NCBI RefSeq assembly: GCF_041529975.1
Contig: NZ_CP168030.1
Location: 3,100,001-3,164,000, forward strand
From: Microbacterium maritypicum
GTDB taxonomy: Bacteria; Actinomycetota; Actinomycetes; Actinomycetales; Microbacteriaceae
Length of the DNA stretch: 64,000 nt
Reading direction: 5' to 3'
The position numbers and the translations under genes were made by a program. Below the pieces are notes generated by a model, which was not told the origin of the DNA, ran no database searches, and was given only the letters and a program-made list of their open reading frames with translations. Of this stretch, positions 54,067-63,064 are shown piece by piece; the first letter of the stretch is position 1; each line of letters begins with the position of its first letter.

Positions 54067-55269
54067 ATGAGTGTCATTCCCGGCGCATGGCGGCGCACGG
54101 CGGCCGGTGCAGGCCTGCTCGCCGCAGACGGAACCGTCGCGCCCACCATCTTCGCAGAGATGTCCGCCGCCGCAGCCCGTACCGGGGCGATCAATCTCGG
54201 ACAGGGCTTCCCCGACGAGGACGGACCATCGGAGGCGCTCGAGGCCGCCCGCAGCGCGATCGCCCACGGAGCCAATCAGTATCCGCCGGGTCGCGGCATT
54301 CCCGACCTGCTCGCCGCCATCAGCGAGCACCAGCGGCGCTTCTACGGCCTCGACGTGGACCCGGCCGACGAAGTGATCGTGACGGCCGGCGCCACCGAGG
54401 CGCTCACGGCGACGCTGCTCGCGCTGATCGACGGTCCCGACGACGAGGTGGTCGTCTTCGAGCCGTACTACGACTCGTACGCCGCGGCGGTGGCGCTGGC
54501 GGGCGCACGACTGCGCACTGTCCCCCTCCGCGCTCCCGACTTCCAGCCCGACCTCGATCAGCTCGCCGCGAGCGTGACGGACCGCACCCGGATCATCCTC
54601 GTCAACGATCCGCACAATCCCACGGGTGCGGTCTTCGGTCGCGACGTGCTCGAGGAGGTCGTCCGGCTGGCCGCACGGCACGACGCCGTCATCGTCACCG
54701 ACGAGGTCTACGAACACCTGGCGTTCCACGCGCCGCACACCCCGATCGCCACACTCCCCGGAGCGGCCGAGCGCACCCTCACCATCTCCTCGGCGGGCAA
54801 GACCTTCTCCGCGACGGGATGGAAGATCGGCTGGGTCCACGGGCCCGCCGACCTCATCACCGCCGTCCTCACCGTGAAGCAGTACCTCACGTACGTGAAC
54901 GGCTCCCCCTTCCAGCCGGCTGTCGCGGTGGGGCTCCGCTTGCCCGATTCGTACTTCACGGATGCCGCGACGGCACTCGCCCGCAAGCACGAGATCCTCG
55001 GCGAAGGACTGCGCACCGCAGGATTCACGGTGTACGCCCCGCAGGGCGGCTACTTCACGGTGGCGGACGCGACGGCGCTCGGCGGCGCGGACGCCGCAGC
55101 ATTCTGTCGTTCTCTGCCGGAGCGCGCCGGAGTCGTGGCGATCCCCCTGACGGCGTTCGTCTCCGAACCCCACCGGCACGAGTACTCGGGCCTGGTGCGC
55201 TTCGCCGCCTGCAAGCGCGTCGACGTGCTCGAGGAGGCGGCTTCGCGGCTGGCGCGGTTCTCCGCCTGA
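54067..55269 (+). CDS. Class I/II PLP aminotransferase (kynurenine/methionine aminotransferase type)
   Basis: The 400-residue enzyme has INLGQGFPDEDGP at the substrate site, NDPHNPTGAVF and the PLP lysine in SSAGKTFSATGWKIGW. Those blocks match KAT and MetC-like YbdL enzymes that transaminate Met, Phe or kynurenine, and they are also close to DapC-type enzymes. Length is normal. The start is set by the TAGCCT box 7 nt upstream; no ribosome binding site is present. It converges on a nitrilase-family gene, a pairing often linked with methionine salvage and keto-acid amide repair. Confidence 0.9.
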   Translation: MSVIPGAWRRTAAGAGLLAADGTVAPTIFAEMSAAAARTGAINLGQGFPDEDGPSEALEAARSAIAHGANQYPPGRGIPDLLAAISEHQRRFYGLDVDPADEVIVTAGATEALTATLLALIDGPDDEVVVFEPYYDSYAAAVALAGARLRTVPLRAPDFQPDLDQLAASVTDRTRIILVNDPHNPTGAVFGRDVLEEVVRLAARHDAVIVTDEVYEHLAFHAPHTPIATLPGAAERTLTISSAGKTFSATGWKIGWVHGPADLITAVLTVKQYLTYVNGSPFQPAVAVGLRLPDSYFTDAATALARKHEILGEGLRTAGFTVYAPQGGYFTVADATALGGADAAAFCRSLPERAGVVAIPLTAFVSEPHRHEYSGLVRFAACKRVDVLEEAASRLARFSA

Positions 55270-55299
55270 CCGGCTCTCCGCTCGCAGCGGATCACGCCA

Positions 55300-56109
55300 T
55301 CAGCGCGGTACGACCGCGTATCTCCGCGCGCGCAGCGAGGGATTGCTCCGGCGCACCCGCTCGATCGCGACGGCCTCCACGACCGCGACCGCGATGCCGG
55401 GGGCTGTCCCCACCCCCGCCAGGACCACGCCCTGCGGGTCGATGACCTGCGAGTGGCCGACACCGATCGGCGTCGGGTGATCGGCCGCGACCACGTAGAC
55501 GGTGTTCTCGATCGCGCGCGCGGCGAGCAACGTCGTCCAGTGGTGCTCCTTGAGTGGACCTCGGACCCACTCGGCGGGGACGACCAGGACGTCGGCCTGC
55601 GCGTCGACGAGAGACCGGGCGACTTCGGGGAACCTCAGGTCGTAGCAGGTCATGAGCCCGAAGCGGAGTCCGCCGAGCTCGAACGTCGCGGCCTCCCCCA
55701 CTTCCCCGGGTTCGATCCAGTCGGACTCGGTCTGCCCGAAGGCGTCGTAGAGATGCTGTTTGCGATAGACGGCGAGGATGCCGTCACCGCGCACTGCGAC
55801 GACAGCGTTCCGCACTCGATGCCCATCGGAGGCTCGCTCGACGAGGCCGGCGACGATCACCACCGCGCGGTCGGCGGCCAGCGCGGTCAGAGTCTCGACG
55901 AACTCGCCGTCGAGACCCTCCGCATTCGCGGCGAGGGTGTCGTCCATCGGGTCGACGAAGTAGCTCGAGTACTCGGGGAAGACGATCAGCTTCGCGCCCC
56001 GCGCGGCAGCGTCGGCAGTCAGTTCCGCGATCTGCGCGAGGTTGTCGGCTCGGGAAGCGGTCGGCGCGAACTGGCACACGGCGACGGCGACGGCAGGGGT
56101 CTCAGGCAT
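55300..56109 (-). CDS. Nitrilase/carbon-nitrogen hydrolase family protein
   Basis: The 269-residue hydrolase has the catalytic Glu-Lys-Cys triad as E46 (FPEYSSY), K117 (YRKQHLYD) and C155 (MTCYDLRFPE). Such enzymes hydrolyse amides; the Nit2-type omega-amidase is the closest in context, since it works on products of KAT-like aminotransferases and the neighbour is one. The ATG at 56109 has GGATGGGGAT before it. An 8-residue longer start is possible. Confidence 0.92.
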   Translation of the reverse strand: MPETPAVAVAVCQFAPTASRADNLAQIAELTADAAARGAKLIVFPEYSSYFVDPMDDTLAANAEGLDGEFVETLTALAADRAVVIVAGLVERASDGHRVRNAVVAVRGDGILAVYRKQHLYDAFGQTESDWIEPGEVGEAATFELGGLRFGLMTCYDLRFPEVARSLVDAQADVLVVPAEWVRGPLKEHHWTTLLAARAIENTVYVVAADHPTPIGVGHSQVIDPQGVVLAGVGTAPGIAVAVVEAVAIERVRRSNPSLRARRYAVVPR

Positions 56110-56203
56110 ATCCCCATCCTCTCGCATCGACACGCCCGGGGCGTCGCGCAGGGCGGCCCCGATTGGCCGGGCCCCGGGATCCGTGATAAGTTACTTCTTG
56201 TGC

Positions 56204-56277
56204 CGCGGGGTGGAGCAGTTCGGTAGCTCGCCGGGCTCATAACCCGGAGGTCGCAGGTTCAAATCCTGTCCCCGCAA
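56204..56277 (+). tRNA. tRNA-fMet (CAU), initiator
   Basis: A 74-nt cloverleaf with an acceptor stem that has a C1-A72 mismatch, an anticodon stem with the three G-C pairs GGGCTCATAACCC, TTCAAAT in the T loop, and discriminator A. The mismatch and G-C run are initiator features. The 3' CCA is not encoded (CAA follows). A weak -35/-10 (TTGGCC ... TAAGTT, 18-nt spacing) lies upstream at about 56163-56192. Confidence 0.96.
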
Positions 56278-56283
56278 CAAATG

Positions 56284-56325
56284 AAAGGCCCTCTGACTCG
56301 GAGAAATCCAGGTCAGAGGGCCTTT
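56284..56325 (+). terminator. tRNA-fMet terminator
   Basis: A perfect 14-bp stem, AAAGGCCCTCTGAC (56284-56297) with its complement (56312-56325), with a 14-nt loop and T-rich sequence after it. Confidence 0.85.
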
Positions 56326-56396
56326 CGCTTTGCCCGGATGAGTCCGATGATTGCGAGGACGAGTCCGACGATTGCGGCGACGAGCCCGAGGATCAC
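56313..56396 (-). CDS. Possible 27-residue membrane peptide with 7-residue repeats
   Basis: A GTG-started frame encodes a single hydrophobic helix (ILGLVAAIVGLVLAIIGLI) and a basic tail (RAKRKAL), which looks like a membrane miniprotein. It is built from imperfect 21-bp units (56340-56360, 56361-56381, partial 56382-56396). It lies between two terminators, has no clear promoter or ribosome binding site, and its end overlaps the tRNA terminator. It could be chance coding in repetitive DNA. Confidence 0.25.
   Translation of the reverse strand: MILGLVAAIVGLVLAIIGLIRAKRKAL
56340..56396. repeat. Imperfect 21-bp tandem repeats
   Basis: Units at 56340-56360 and 56361-56381 differ at four positions; a degraded third starts at 56382. 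Starting as GAGTCCGA, they code for a heptad-like hydrophobic repeat on the minus strand. Confidence 0.55.
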
Positions 56397-56411
56397 ATCG
56401 GCCGGAGACGA

Positions 56412-56441
56412 GAATGGGCGCCCCCGAGGGGGCGCCCATTC
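56412..56441. terminator. Terminator of the UPF0182 gene
   Basis: A perfect 14-bp stem, GAATGGGCGCCCCC (56412-56425) with 56428-56441, has a 2-nt nominal loop and lies 24 bp after the stop at 56465 on the minus strand. The symmetric stem could work in both directions. Confidence 0.75.
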
Positions 56442-56464
56442 TGCTCTCCGTGACGAAGGGGTGA

Positions 56465-59374
56465 TCACTCCCCCGCTGCGGACTCCAGCTGTAGCAGCTT
56501 CTCGACCGCCGCGGTGAGGCGCTCGTCGGCCTCGGCGAACTTGGCGAGGTCACCGGCCTTCAGTGCCGCTTCACGGTCGATCAGGGCCTCCTGCGCCGAG
56601 GCCAGGGCGTCCGCCTCGGCGTTCGTCGGCTGCGTGGGCTCTGTCGGCGTCTCTCCGGTCTCCGGATCCTCTGTCCCGGGTTCGGTGGGTTCGACCTCGT
56701 CGTCACCACCGGTCGCACCGGAGTCACCGCCGAAGAGTGTGTCGAGCGCCTCGGTGAGGGTGTTCTCGAACGCGACCCGGTCACCGAAGGCGACCAGCAC
56801 CTTCTGCAGACGCGGCAGCTGCGTTCCCTCGGACGACTGCACGTAGACGGGCTGCACGTAGAGCAGACCGCCGCCGACGGGCAGCGTCAGCAGGTTGCCG
56901 TAGATCACCTCGGACTCACCCTGCTGCAGCAGGTTGAGCTGGGGAACCACCGACGTATCGGAGTTGTAGGTGTTCTGCACCTGACCGGGACCGGGAACCG
57001 TGGTGTCGGTGTCGATCTCGAGCATGCGCAGCTGGCCGTAGCCCTCTGCCTTCTTGCCCTTCTCGGAACCGGCATCCGAGTCCACCGCGAGGTAGCCCAT
57101 CAGCACGTCACGGCTTCCGCCCGCGCCCTGCGAGTTCGGGATGAACGTCGAGAACATCGAGAACCGCGGCGAATCCTGGCCGGGCATCTGCATCGTCAGG
57201 TAGTACGGCGGCTGCAGCATCGCCTCGCTGCGCGGGTCGTTCGGCGTCTGCCAGCGGTTGTCCTGCTGAGCGAACGAGCCGGCCTTGTCGACGTGGTAGA
57301 CGCCGAGGACGTCACGCTGCACCTTGAACAGGTCGGTCGGGTAGCGCACGTGGCTCATCAGCTCGCCCGACATGTCGCTGATCGGCTTCAGCGTCGACGG
57401 GTAGATCTTCTGCCAGGTCTTGAGCACCGGGTCTTCGTCATCCCATGCGTAAAGCGTGACGGAACCGTCGTAGGCATCGACCGTGGCCTTGACCGAGTTG
57501 CGGATGTAGTTGATGTCATCGATGGCGAGCGTCGGTGACGGGACGTTGGAGTCCGCGATCGCGTCGGACAGGCTGACGCTCGTCGAGTACGGGTACGTCG
57601 AGCTGGTCGTGTAGCCGTCGACGATCCACACGATACGACCGTCCACCACGCTCGGGTACGGGTCGCTGTCGAGCTCGAGGTACGGAGCGACCTTCTGCAC
57701 GCGGGTCTTCGGGTCACGGTCGTACAGGATCTGCGATTCCTCGTTCACCAGGTTGGAGAACAGGATCTGCTCCGACTGGAACTTCAACGCGTAGAGAAGC
57801 TTCGTGAACGTGTCGCCGATCTGCGGACCGCCGCTGCCCTCGAACGTGGTCTTCGTCTCGCTCGAGCCGTCCTTGCCGCGCGGGTAGTCGATCTCCGCCG
57901 GCTCGGAGCCGTCGGGAGCCCCGACGATCGAGTACTCGGGCGAGTTCTCGCCGAAGTAGACCCGCGGCTCGAAGTTCTCTCGGTCGGACAGGAACCCGGA
58001 GGTCGGGATGCCGCGCTCGAGGAACACGGGCTCACCGTCGGTCGTCCGCTGGTTGCCCGCGGCCGCGACGAGGCCGTAGCCGTGGGTGTAGACGGCGACA
58101 CGGTTGTTCCAGTTGTCTCCGTCGCCGAGACCCGACATGTCGAGGTCGCGCACGGACACCACGGTGTCCTGCATCTTCCCGTCGATCTCGTACCGGTCGA
58201 CGTCCATCGTCTTCTGGAATTGGTAGTACCCGCGGTACTGCTCGAGCTGACGGACGGTCGGCGGGATGACCTTCGGGTCCATGATGCGTGTGGACGCCGT
58301 GGTCTCCGCGTCGGCGCGCAGCTGGCCGGCCTCGGCATCGGTCTTGGCGGCGAAAGGCGTCGTCTCGAGGTTCGCGACCCCGTACGCCTCCTTCGTGCCG
58401 TCGATGTTCCGCTGGTAGTACTCGGCCTGATAGGCGTTCTGGTTCGGCTTCACCTGGAAGGTGGTGACCACCCAGGGGTAACCGACGCCGACGACCAGTG
58501 CGGCGACGATCAGCAGTGCCGTGGCCGCGAGCGGGAAGCGCCAGCGGCCGATGACGGCCGTGACGAAGAAGAGGATCGCGACGACGCCGGCGATGATCGC
58601 GAGGATCGCGAGGCCGGGGATGGTCGCATTGACTCCCGTGTACGCGGCACCGGTGATGCGGTCGTCGGGCTGCACCAGCGTCTTGTACTGGTCGAGCCAG
58701 AGGCTCGCCGCCTGCACGAGCAGGTAGAGCCCCGCGATGACGGCGAGCTGGATGCGAGCGGGCTTGGAGATGCGCAGCTCACCCTGGCCGATGCGCACCG
58801 AGCCGTAGAGGTACGACACGAGCGCCGTGACCAGAAGCGACAGCAGCAGGACGGCCGAGACGAACGCGAGAAGGATCGAGTAGAACGGCATCGCGAACAT
58901 GTAGAAGCCGGTGTCGATGCCGAACTGCGGGTCGACACTCGAGGTGGCGACGCCGTTGGCCCACAGCCACACGGTCTTCCACTGCCCTGCGGCGGCGAAC
59001 CCGGCGAACAGTCCGAAGAAGATCGGCATCCCCCACATCGCCAGACGGCGCAAGGGTTCGATGACCTCCTGGTATCGGTCCAGCTGCGAGCTGAGTCGCA
59101 CGTAGACCGGGCGCAACCGGTACGCGAGCTGGATCGCGACGAACAGGGGCACGGCCATCCCGAGGAAGCCGACGACGAACATCACCGCCGTGGCGATCCA
59201 CTGCGTGGTGAGAACCCCCGTGAAGCCCACCTGATCGAACCACAGGAACTCGGTGTACAGGGAGGCGAACACGAAGAACACCGCGATCAAGGCGGCGATG
59301 ATCACCAAGGAGATGCCGAGAATACGTCGGGACGTTCGAGGCGTGGCCGGATTCGATGCTGAGGGTGAGGTCAC
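56465..59374 (-). CDS. UPF0182 family large membrane protein
   Basis: The 969-residue protein has seven to eight N-terminal membrane helices (to about residue 320), a large outer region (NAYQAEYYQRNIDGTKEAYGV onward) and an acidic Glu/Pro/Thr-rich C-terminal linker followed by a ~60-residue helical tail. Family members are ubiquitous in actinobacteria, with no proven function. Downstream of PDZ-Lon and near the zincin-like gene it keeps a neighbourhood known from mycobacteria. TAGGAT lies 6 nt before the GTG. Confidence 0.94.
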   Translation of the reverse strand: MTSPSASNPATPRTSRRILGISLVIIAALIAVFFVFASLYTEFLWFDQVGFTGVLTTQWIATAVMFVVGFLGMAVPLFVAIQLAYRLRPVYVRLSSQLDRYQEVIEPLRRLAMWGMPIFFGLFAGFAAAGQWKTVWLWANGVATSSVDPQFGIDTGFYMFAMPFYSILLAFVSAVLLLSLLVTALVSYLYGSVRIGQGELRISKPARIQLAVIAGLYLLVQAASLWLDQYKTLVQPDDRITGAAYTGVNATIPGLAILAIIAGVVAILFFVTAVIGRWRFPLAATALLIVAALVVGVGYPWVVTTFQVKPNQNAYQAEYYQRNIDGTKEAYGVANLETTPFAAKTDAEAGQLRADAETTASTRIMDPKVIPPTVRQLEQYRGYYQFQKTMDVDRYEIDGKMQDTVVSVRDLDMSGLGDGDNWNNRVAVYTHGYGLVAAAGNQRTTDGEPVFLERGIPTSGFLSDRENFEPRVYFGENSPEYSIVGAPDGSEPAEIDYPRGKDGSSETKTTFEGSGGPQIGDTFTKLLYALKFQSEQILFSNLVNEESQILYDRDPKTRVQKVAPYLELDSDPYPSVVDGRIVWIVDGYTTSSTYPYSTSVSLSDAIADSNVPSPTLAIDDINYIRNSVKATVDAYDGSVTLYAWDDEDPVLKTWQKIYPSTLKPISDMSGELMSHVRYPTDLFKVQRDVLGVYHVDKAGSFAQQDNRWQTPNDPRSEAMLQPPYYLTMQMPGQDSPRFSMFSTFIPNSQGAGGSRDVLMGYLAVDSDAGSEKGKKAEGYGQLRMLEIDTDTTVPGPGQVQNTYNSDTSVVPQLNLLQQGESEVIYGNLLTLPVGGGLLYVQPVYVQSSEGTQLPRLQKVLVAFGDRVAFENTLTEALDTLFGGDSGATGGDDEVEPTEPGTEDPETGETPTEPTQPTNAEADALASAQEALIDREAALKAGDLAKFAEADERLTAAVEKLLQLESAAGE

Positions 59375-59380
59375 CCTTCC

Positions 59381-59386
59381 ATCCTA
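59381..59386 (-). promoter_or_regulatory. UPF0182 -10 box, leaderless type
   Basis: TAGGAT, a 6-nt spacer (GGAAGG) and the GTG start. The spacer also resembles a ribosome binding site but is too close to the start. Confidence 0.45.
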
Positions 59387-59450
59387 GGCATCGCTCACTG
59401 TGCGCGGGCTGTCATCCCGATCACGGCGAGGTCACGGCCGCTCTCGAGGA

Positions 59451-60542
59451 TCAGCCGGCGACGCGTTCGCAGGTGGGCAGCGAGGCGACGTCGCCGTCGT
59501 CCGCGATGACCTCGAGCGCCGCGAGCGACTCGTCGAGCGTGGCCGTGCGGATCACCTGCAGCCCGTCGGGAACGTGCCCGACGACCTCGTCGCAGTTGGC
59601 CTCCGGGGCGAGGAAGTACTCCGCTCCGGCGTCACGCGCACCGTACAGCTTCTGTCGGATACCGCCGATCGGTCCGACCGTGCCGGCGGCGTCGATCGTT
59701 CCGGTGCCGGCCACATTCTCCCCACCGTTGAGCTCGCCCTCGGTGAGGGTGTCGATGATGCCGAGCGCGAACATCATCCCGGCGCTCGGGCCGCCGACGT
59801 TGTCGAGCTGGATCGTCACGTCGATCTCGAAGTCGTAGTCGGTGCGGAGCGTGACGCCGATCAGCCAGGTCGTCACTCCCCCCTCGGTGTGCTCCTCCGG
59901 GGTCACCTCGACGCTCTGCTCCTCGCCGTCGCGCAGCACCGTGAGGGTCACCGGGTCTCCCCCGGCCTTCTGGATCGCGGCCCGCAGCTCCGTCGCCGAC
60001 TCGACAGCCGTGCCGTCGATCCCGGTGATCACGTCGTCGGCTTCGAGGGTGCCGTCGGCCGGAGAGTCGGCGACCGCATCCACGACCACGACCTCTGCGC
60101 CTGTGTCGTAGCCGAGCTCGTTGAGCGCGGCCGCCGTCGCCTCGTGCTGCGAGTCGACCATCAGCGTGGCGTTGCGCTCGTCGCGCTGCTCGGTCGTGAC
60201 CCCCTCGGGGAAGACCGAGTCCAGCGGCACGACAGCGCGCGACGAGTCCATCCAGGCCAGCGCCAGCTCGAACCAGCTCGGGGTGCGCTCCCGGTTGCCG
60301 ACGACTTGCACGGTGGTGAGGTCGAGGGTGCCCGCGGTCTCGAACGTCTCGGCGCCTTCGACCTTGATCAGGGGAACCTCGTCGCCCTCCTTGTCCGTCG
60401 CGGTGCCGAGGGTGTCGTAGACCGGACCCGGCCGCTGGATCACGTACGGCGACGGCAGGAATGTCAGCACGACGAGGGCGACGAGTGCGACGACCAGCGC
60501 CCAGACTCCGAGTCCGAGCTTTCCAGACCGCGTTCGATCCAC
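59451..60542 (-). CDS. PDZ-domain Lon-type (S16) membrane protease
   Basis: The 363-residue protein has one N-terminal membrane helix (about 8-30), a PDZ domain (about 125-215, ADDVITGIDGTAV) and a Lon proteolytic domain with the dyad S253 (GGPSAGMMFALGI) and K298 (GIRQKLYGA). It has no ATPase. It resembles YlbL and the mycobacterial PDZ-Lon protein near UPF0182. GGAGG lies 6 nt before the GTG at 60542, which fixes the start; an ATG 11 codons upstream is less likely. Confidence 0.93.
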   Translation of the reverse strand: MDRTRSGKLGLGVWALVVALVALVVLTFLPSPYVIQRPGPVYDTLGTATDKEGDEVPLIKVEGAETFETAGTLDLTTVQVVGNRERTPSWFELALAWMDSSRAVVPLDSVFPEGVTTEQRDERNATLMVDSQHEATAAALNELGYDTGAEVVVVDAVADSPADGTLEADDVITGIDGTAVESATELRAAIQKAGGDPVTLTVLRDGEEQSVEVTPEEHTEGGVTTWLIGVTLRTDYDFEIDVTIQLDNVGGPSAGMMFALGIIDTLTEGELNGGENVAGTGTIDAAGTVGPIGGIRQKLYGARDAGAEYFLAPEANCDEVVGHVPDGLQVIRTATLDESLAALEVIADDGDVASLPTCERVAG

Positions 60543-60659
60543 TGCATTCCTCCGTCGTTCGCGGGCGGCGTACACCGATCTGCCCGCATCGGGTTCGCGC
60601 GCAGAAACCTGTGACTAGCGTAGAGGCCACGGCTTCAGACCTGCTGAGAGGCGAGCGAC

Positions 60660-62069
60660 ATGGCAGACAACGACCCCACCCCCGAGGACTTCCAGGAGTT
60701 CCTGCGAAGGATGCTCGCGAACCAGGGCGGTGGCGACATCGACCCCGAAGCGCTTCGAGGTGCCTTCGAAGGCATGGACGGCTTCACCCTCGACCCCGCG
60801 ATGATGCAGACGATCATGTCGCAGCTCCAGGGCGCGTTCGGCGGCGACCCGTGGGAGAACGCGCTGCGGCAGGCCCTGTTCATCGCCAACCGCGACGGAC
60901 AGGGCATCACCGAGGGCTCCCGCACCTCGCTCGCGGATTCCTTCTCCCTCGCGAACCTGTGGCTCGGCGAGGCCACCACGATCTCCGAGCTCTCCGAGGC
61001 GCCCACTGCGATGACCCGCGGAGAATGGGTCGAGAAGACGCTGCCGGTGTGGAAGGAGATCGCCGACCCGGTGTCGACCAGCATCGCCGACGCGCTCACC
61101 TCCGCACTCGATACGCAGGTCCCCGAGGAGATGCGCAGCGTCGTCCAGGGCGCGGGCAAGCTCATGCGCGGCCTCGGCGGCTCGGTGTTCGCCGCCCAGT
61201 TCGGCCAAGTGCTCGGCAACCTGTCGCTCGAGGTCGTGTCCGGAGGCGACGTCGGGATCCCCGTGCTCCCCGCGGGAACGGCCGCCGTCATCCCCCAGAA
61301 CCTCACGGCATTCGGCGACGGCCTCGAGATCCCGGAAGACCAGATCGCGCTCTATCTCGCCACCCGGGAGCTCGCCTATGCCCGGCTCTACCGGCACGCG
61401 AAGTGGCTGCACCTGCACGTGATGGCGCAGATCACGGACTTCGCTCGGGGTGTGACCGTCGACGTGGACGCCCTCGAAGACGTAGCGAGCAGGTTGGACC
61501 CCTCCGACCCCGAGGAACTGCGCGCGGCCATCGAGGGCGGCGCGCTCCTGCCCGTGCAGAGCGAAGCGCAGCGCGAGGCCCTGACCCGACTCGAGAACCT
61601 CATCGCCACGATCGACGGCTGGGTCGACGTGGTGACCGCTCAGGCGACGTCCCGCCTCCCCGATGGCGCGCGGATCGCCGAGGCCGCCCGTCGCCGCCGC
61701 GCGGTGGGCGGACCCGCCGAGGACGCGCTCGGCGCGCTGGTGGGGCTGAAGCTGCGACCGCGGCGCATGCGCGAAGCATCGGCCATGTGGCAGGCCGTCA
61801 CCGATGCCGTGGGCATCAGCGCCCGCGACTCCCTCTGGGACTATCCCGACCTGATGCCCACGGCCGAGGACATCGACGACCCGAGCGCGCTCGTGGCCCG
61901 ACTGCAGGCCGTCGAACGCGGCGAACAGCCCGTCGCGGACGAGTTCGACGAGGCGCTCGCCCGCCTGCTCGACGGTGACGACTTCTCGGAGGAGACACCG
62001 TCCGATGGTGGCGAGGACGGCGCCGAGGATGATGGCGACGCCGCCCCGGAGGGGGACCGCCCGGTCTGA
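60660..62069 (+). CDS. DUF2342/zincin-2 family protein (putative metalloprotease)
   Basis: The 469-residue protein matches the actinobacterial zincin-like family by its N-terminal FQEFLRRMLANQGGG and core (about 160-260: QGAGKLMRGLGGSVFAAQFG, IPVLPAGTAAVIPQN). The region where a metalloprotease has HExxH reads RELAY (236-240). The C terminus is a Glu/Asp-rich disordered tail of ~45 residues. An AGAGGCGAG lies before the ATG, and a TAGCGT box further upstream (around 60616) suggests a leadered mRNA. It is divergent from PDZ-Lon. Enzyme activity is doubtful. Confidence 0.85.
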   Translation: MADNDPTPEDFQEFLRRMLANQGGGDIDPEALRGAFEGMDGFTLDPAMMQTIMSQLQGAFGGDPWENALRQALFIANRDGQGITEGSRTSLADSFSLANLWLGEATTISELSEAPTAMTRGEWVEKTLPVWKEIADPVSTSIADALTSALDTQVPEEMRSVVQGAGKLMRGLGGSVFAAQFGQVLGNLSLEVVSGGDVGIPVLPAGTAAVIPQNLTAFGDGLEIPEDQIALYLATRELAYARLYRHAKWLHLHVMAQITDFARGVTVDVDALEDVASRLDPSDPEELRAAIEGGALLPVQSEAQREALTRLENLIATIDGWVDVVTAQATSRLPDGARIAEAARRRRAVGGPAEDALGALVGLKLRPRRMREASAMWQAVTDAVGISARDSLWDYPDLMPTAEDIDDPSALVARLQAVERGEQPVADEFDEALARLLDGDDFSEETPSDGGEDGAEDDGDAAPEGDRPV

Positions 62070-62197
62070 GGATCCGACCACGACGGGGACGGAAGGTGTC
62101 ATCACCTCTCCTCCCCCGTCGGGGACACGCGCGGCAGTTGTCCACGGATGCCTCGACAACTCCCCGCGGGCGGCGGCGTCCCTCCAGAATCGGAGAG

Positions 62198-63064
62198 ATG
62201 CCTCTCACACCGCCGATCCTCACGCGCCTCGACCCGAGTGCACCGCTGCTGTGGCGGGACGAGCACACGCTGCAGCTCGGTGACGACGACGGACTGCGCG
62301 TCGAGGCGGATGCCGCCTGGGTGGAGCTCCTACTCAGCCGCCTGCGCACGGGTTTCCGCCGCGGATCGTTCGACGTGATCGCGCACGCCGCCGGGGCCCC
62401 GCGCGAGGCGGCGAGGGCTCTGCTCGCGCGCCTGGAACCCGCACTGCTCGATGAGCCGACCGCGCCCCGCACGGCCTGGGTCGAGAGCATCGGCATCGAC
62501 GACGGGCGCACCGAACACCGCATTCGGGAGGCGCTCACGGATGAGGGTGTCTCCCTCGTCGATCCCGGGCGACGACCGGGCGTGGGCGTCGTACTCGTGC
62601 GAGGCGCCGCGGCGGCTCTGCAATTCGCGCGCCACCTGCGCGAAGACACCCCGCATCTGCCGGTGTCCTTCGAGCCGGGCAGGGTGACCGTCGGGCCGCT
62701 CGTGGTCCCCGGCGAATCCGCGTGCCTCGCCTGCCGCGATGCGCACGCCACCGCCCTCGATCCGGCATGGCCACTCCTGCACACTCAGATGATCGACCGC
62801 GACCCCGGCCCGATCCGCGCCGCGCAAGTCGCCGAGGCGGGTCGCCTCGCCGCCCTGCTCCTCGCCGGCGACCGAAGCGCTGACGGGCGCGTCGTGCGCG
62901 TCAGCGCGGACGGTTCCCGCGTGTGGCGTTCGGTGACATTTCACGAAGAATGCCGGTGCCGCGGCCTGTGGTCCCCATCTCAGCGAGGAACCTCGACGGA
63001 GCACGCTCCCCCCGTCCTGCCGATCTCGACCAGGACAGCGAGAGCGTTCGCGCGGCCCGCGTGA
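62198..63064 (+). CDS. ThiF/cyclodehydratase-like zinc-binding protein, truncated family member
   Basis: The 288-residue protein has a short N-terminal winged-helix-like part and a degenerate Rossmann part (VGVVLVRGAAAALQFARHLRE, then LVVPGESACLACRDAHA). Two Cys pairs, in CLAC (near residue 180) and CRCR (near 263), are placed as the zinc site of ThiF/E1-like and TOMM cyclodehydratase proteins. The nucleotide-binding GxGxxG is missing. GGAGAG lies before the ATG. No partner YcaO or precursor peptide is near. The last 164 bp overlap the convergent helicase gene. Confidence 0.72.
   Translation: MPLTPPILTRLDPSAPLLWRDEHTLQLGDDDGLRVEADAAWVELLLSRLRTGFRRGSFDVIAHAAGAPREAARALLARLEPALLDEPTAPRTAWVESIGIDDGRTEHRIREALTDEGVSLVDPGRRPGVGVVLVRGAAAALQFARHLREDTPHLPVSFEPGRVTVGPLVVPGESACLACRDAHATALDPAWPLLHTQMIDRDPGPIRAAQVAEAGRLAALLLAGDRSADGRVVRVSADGSRVWRSVTFHEECRCRGLWSPSQRGTSTEHAPPVLPISTRTARAFARPA

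Noticed and set aside
56191..56553. Minus-strand frame over the tRNA
   Set aside because: It covers the tRNA and two hairpins; no protein family features.
58082..59362. 426-residue plus-strand frame
   Set aside because: It is the shadow of UPF0182, with no conserved motif.
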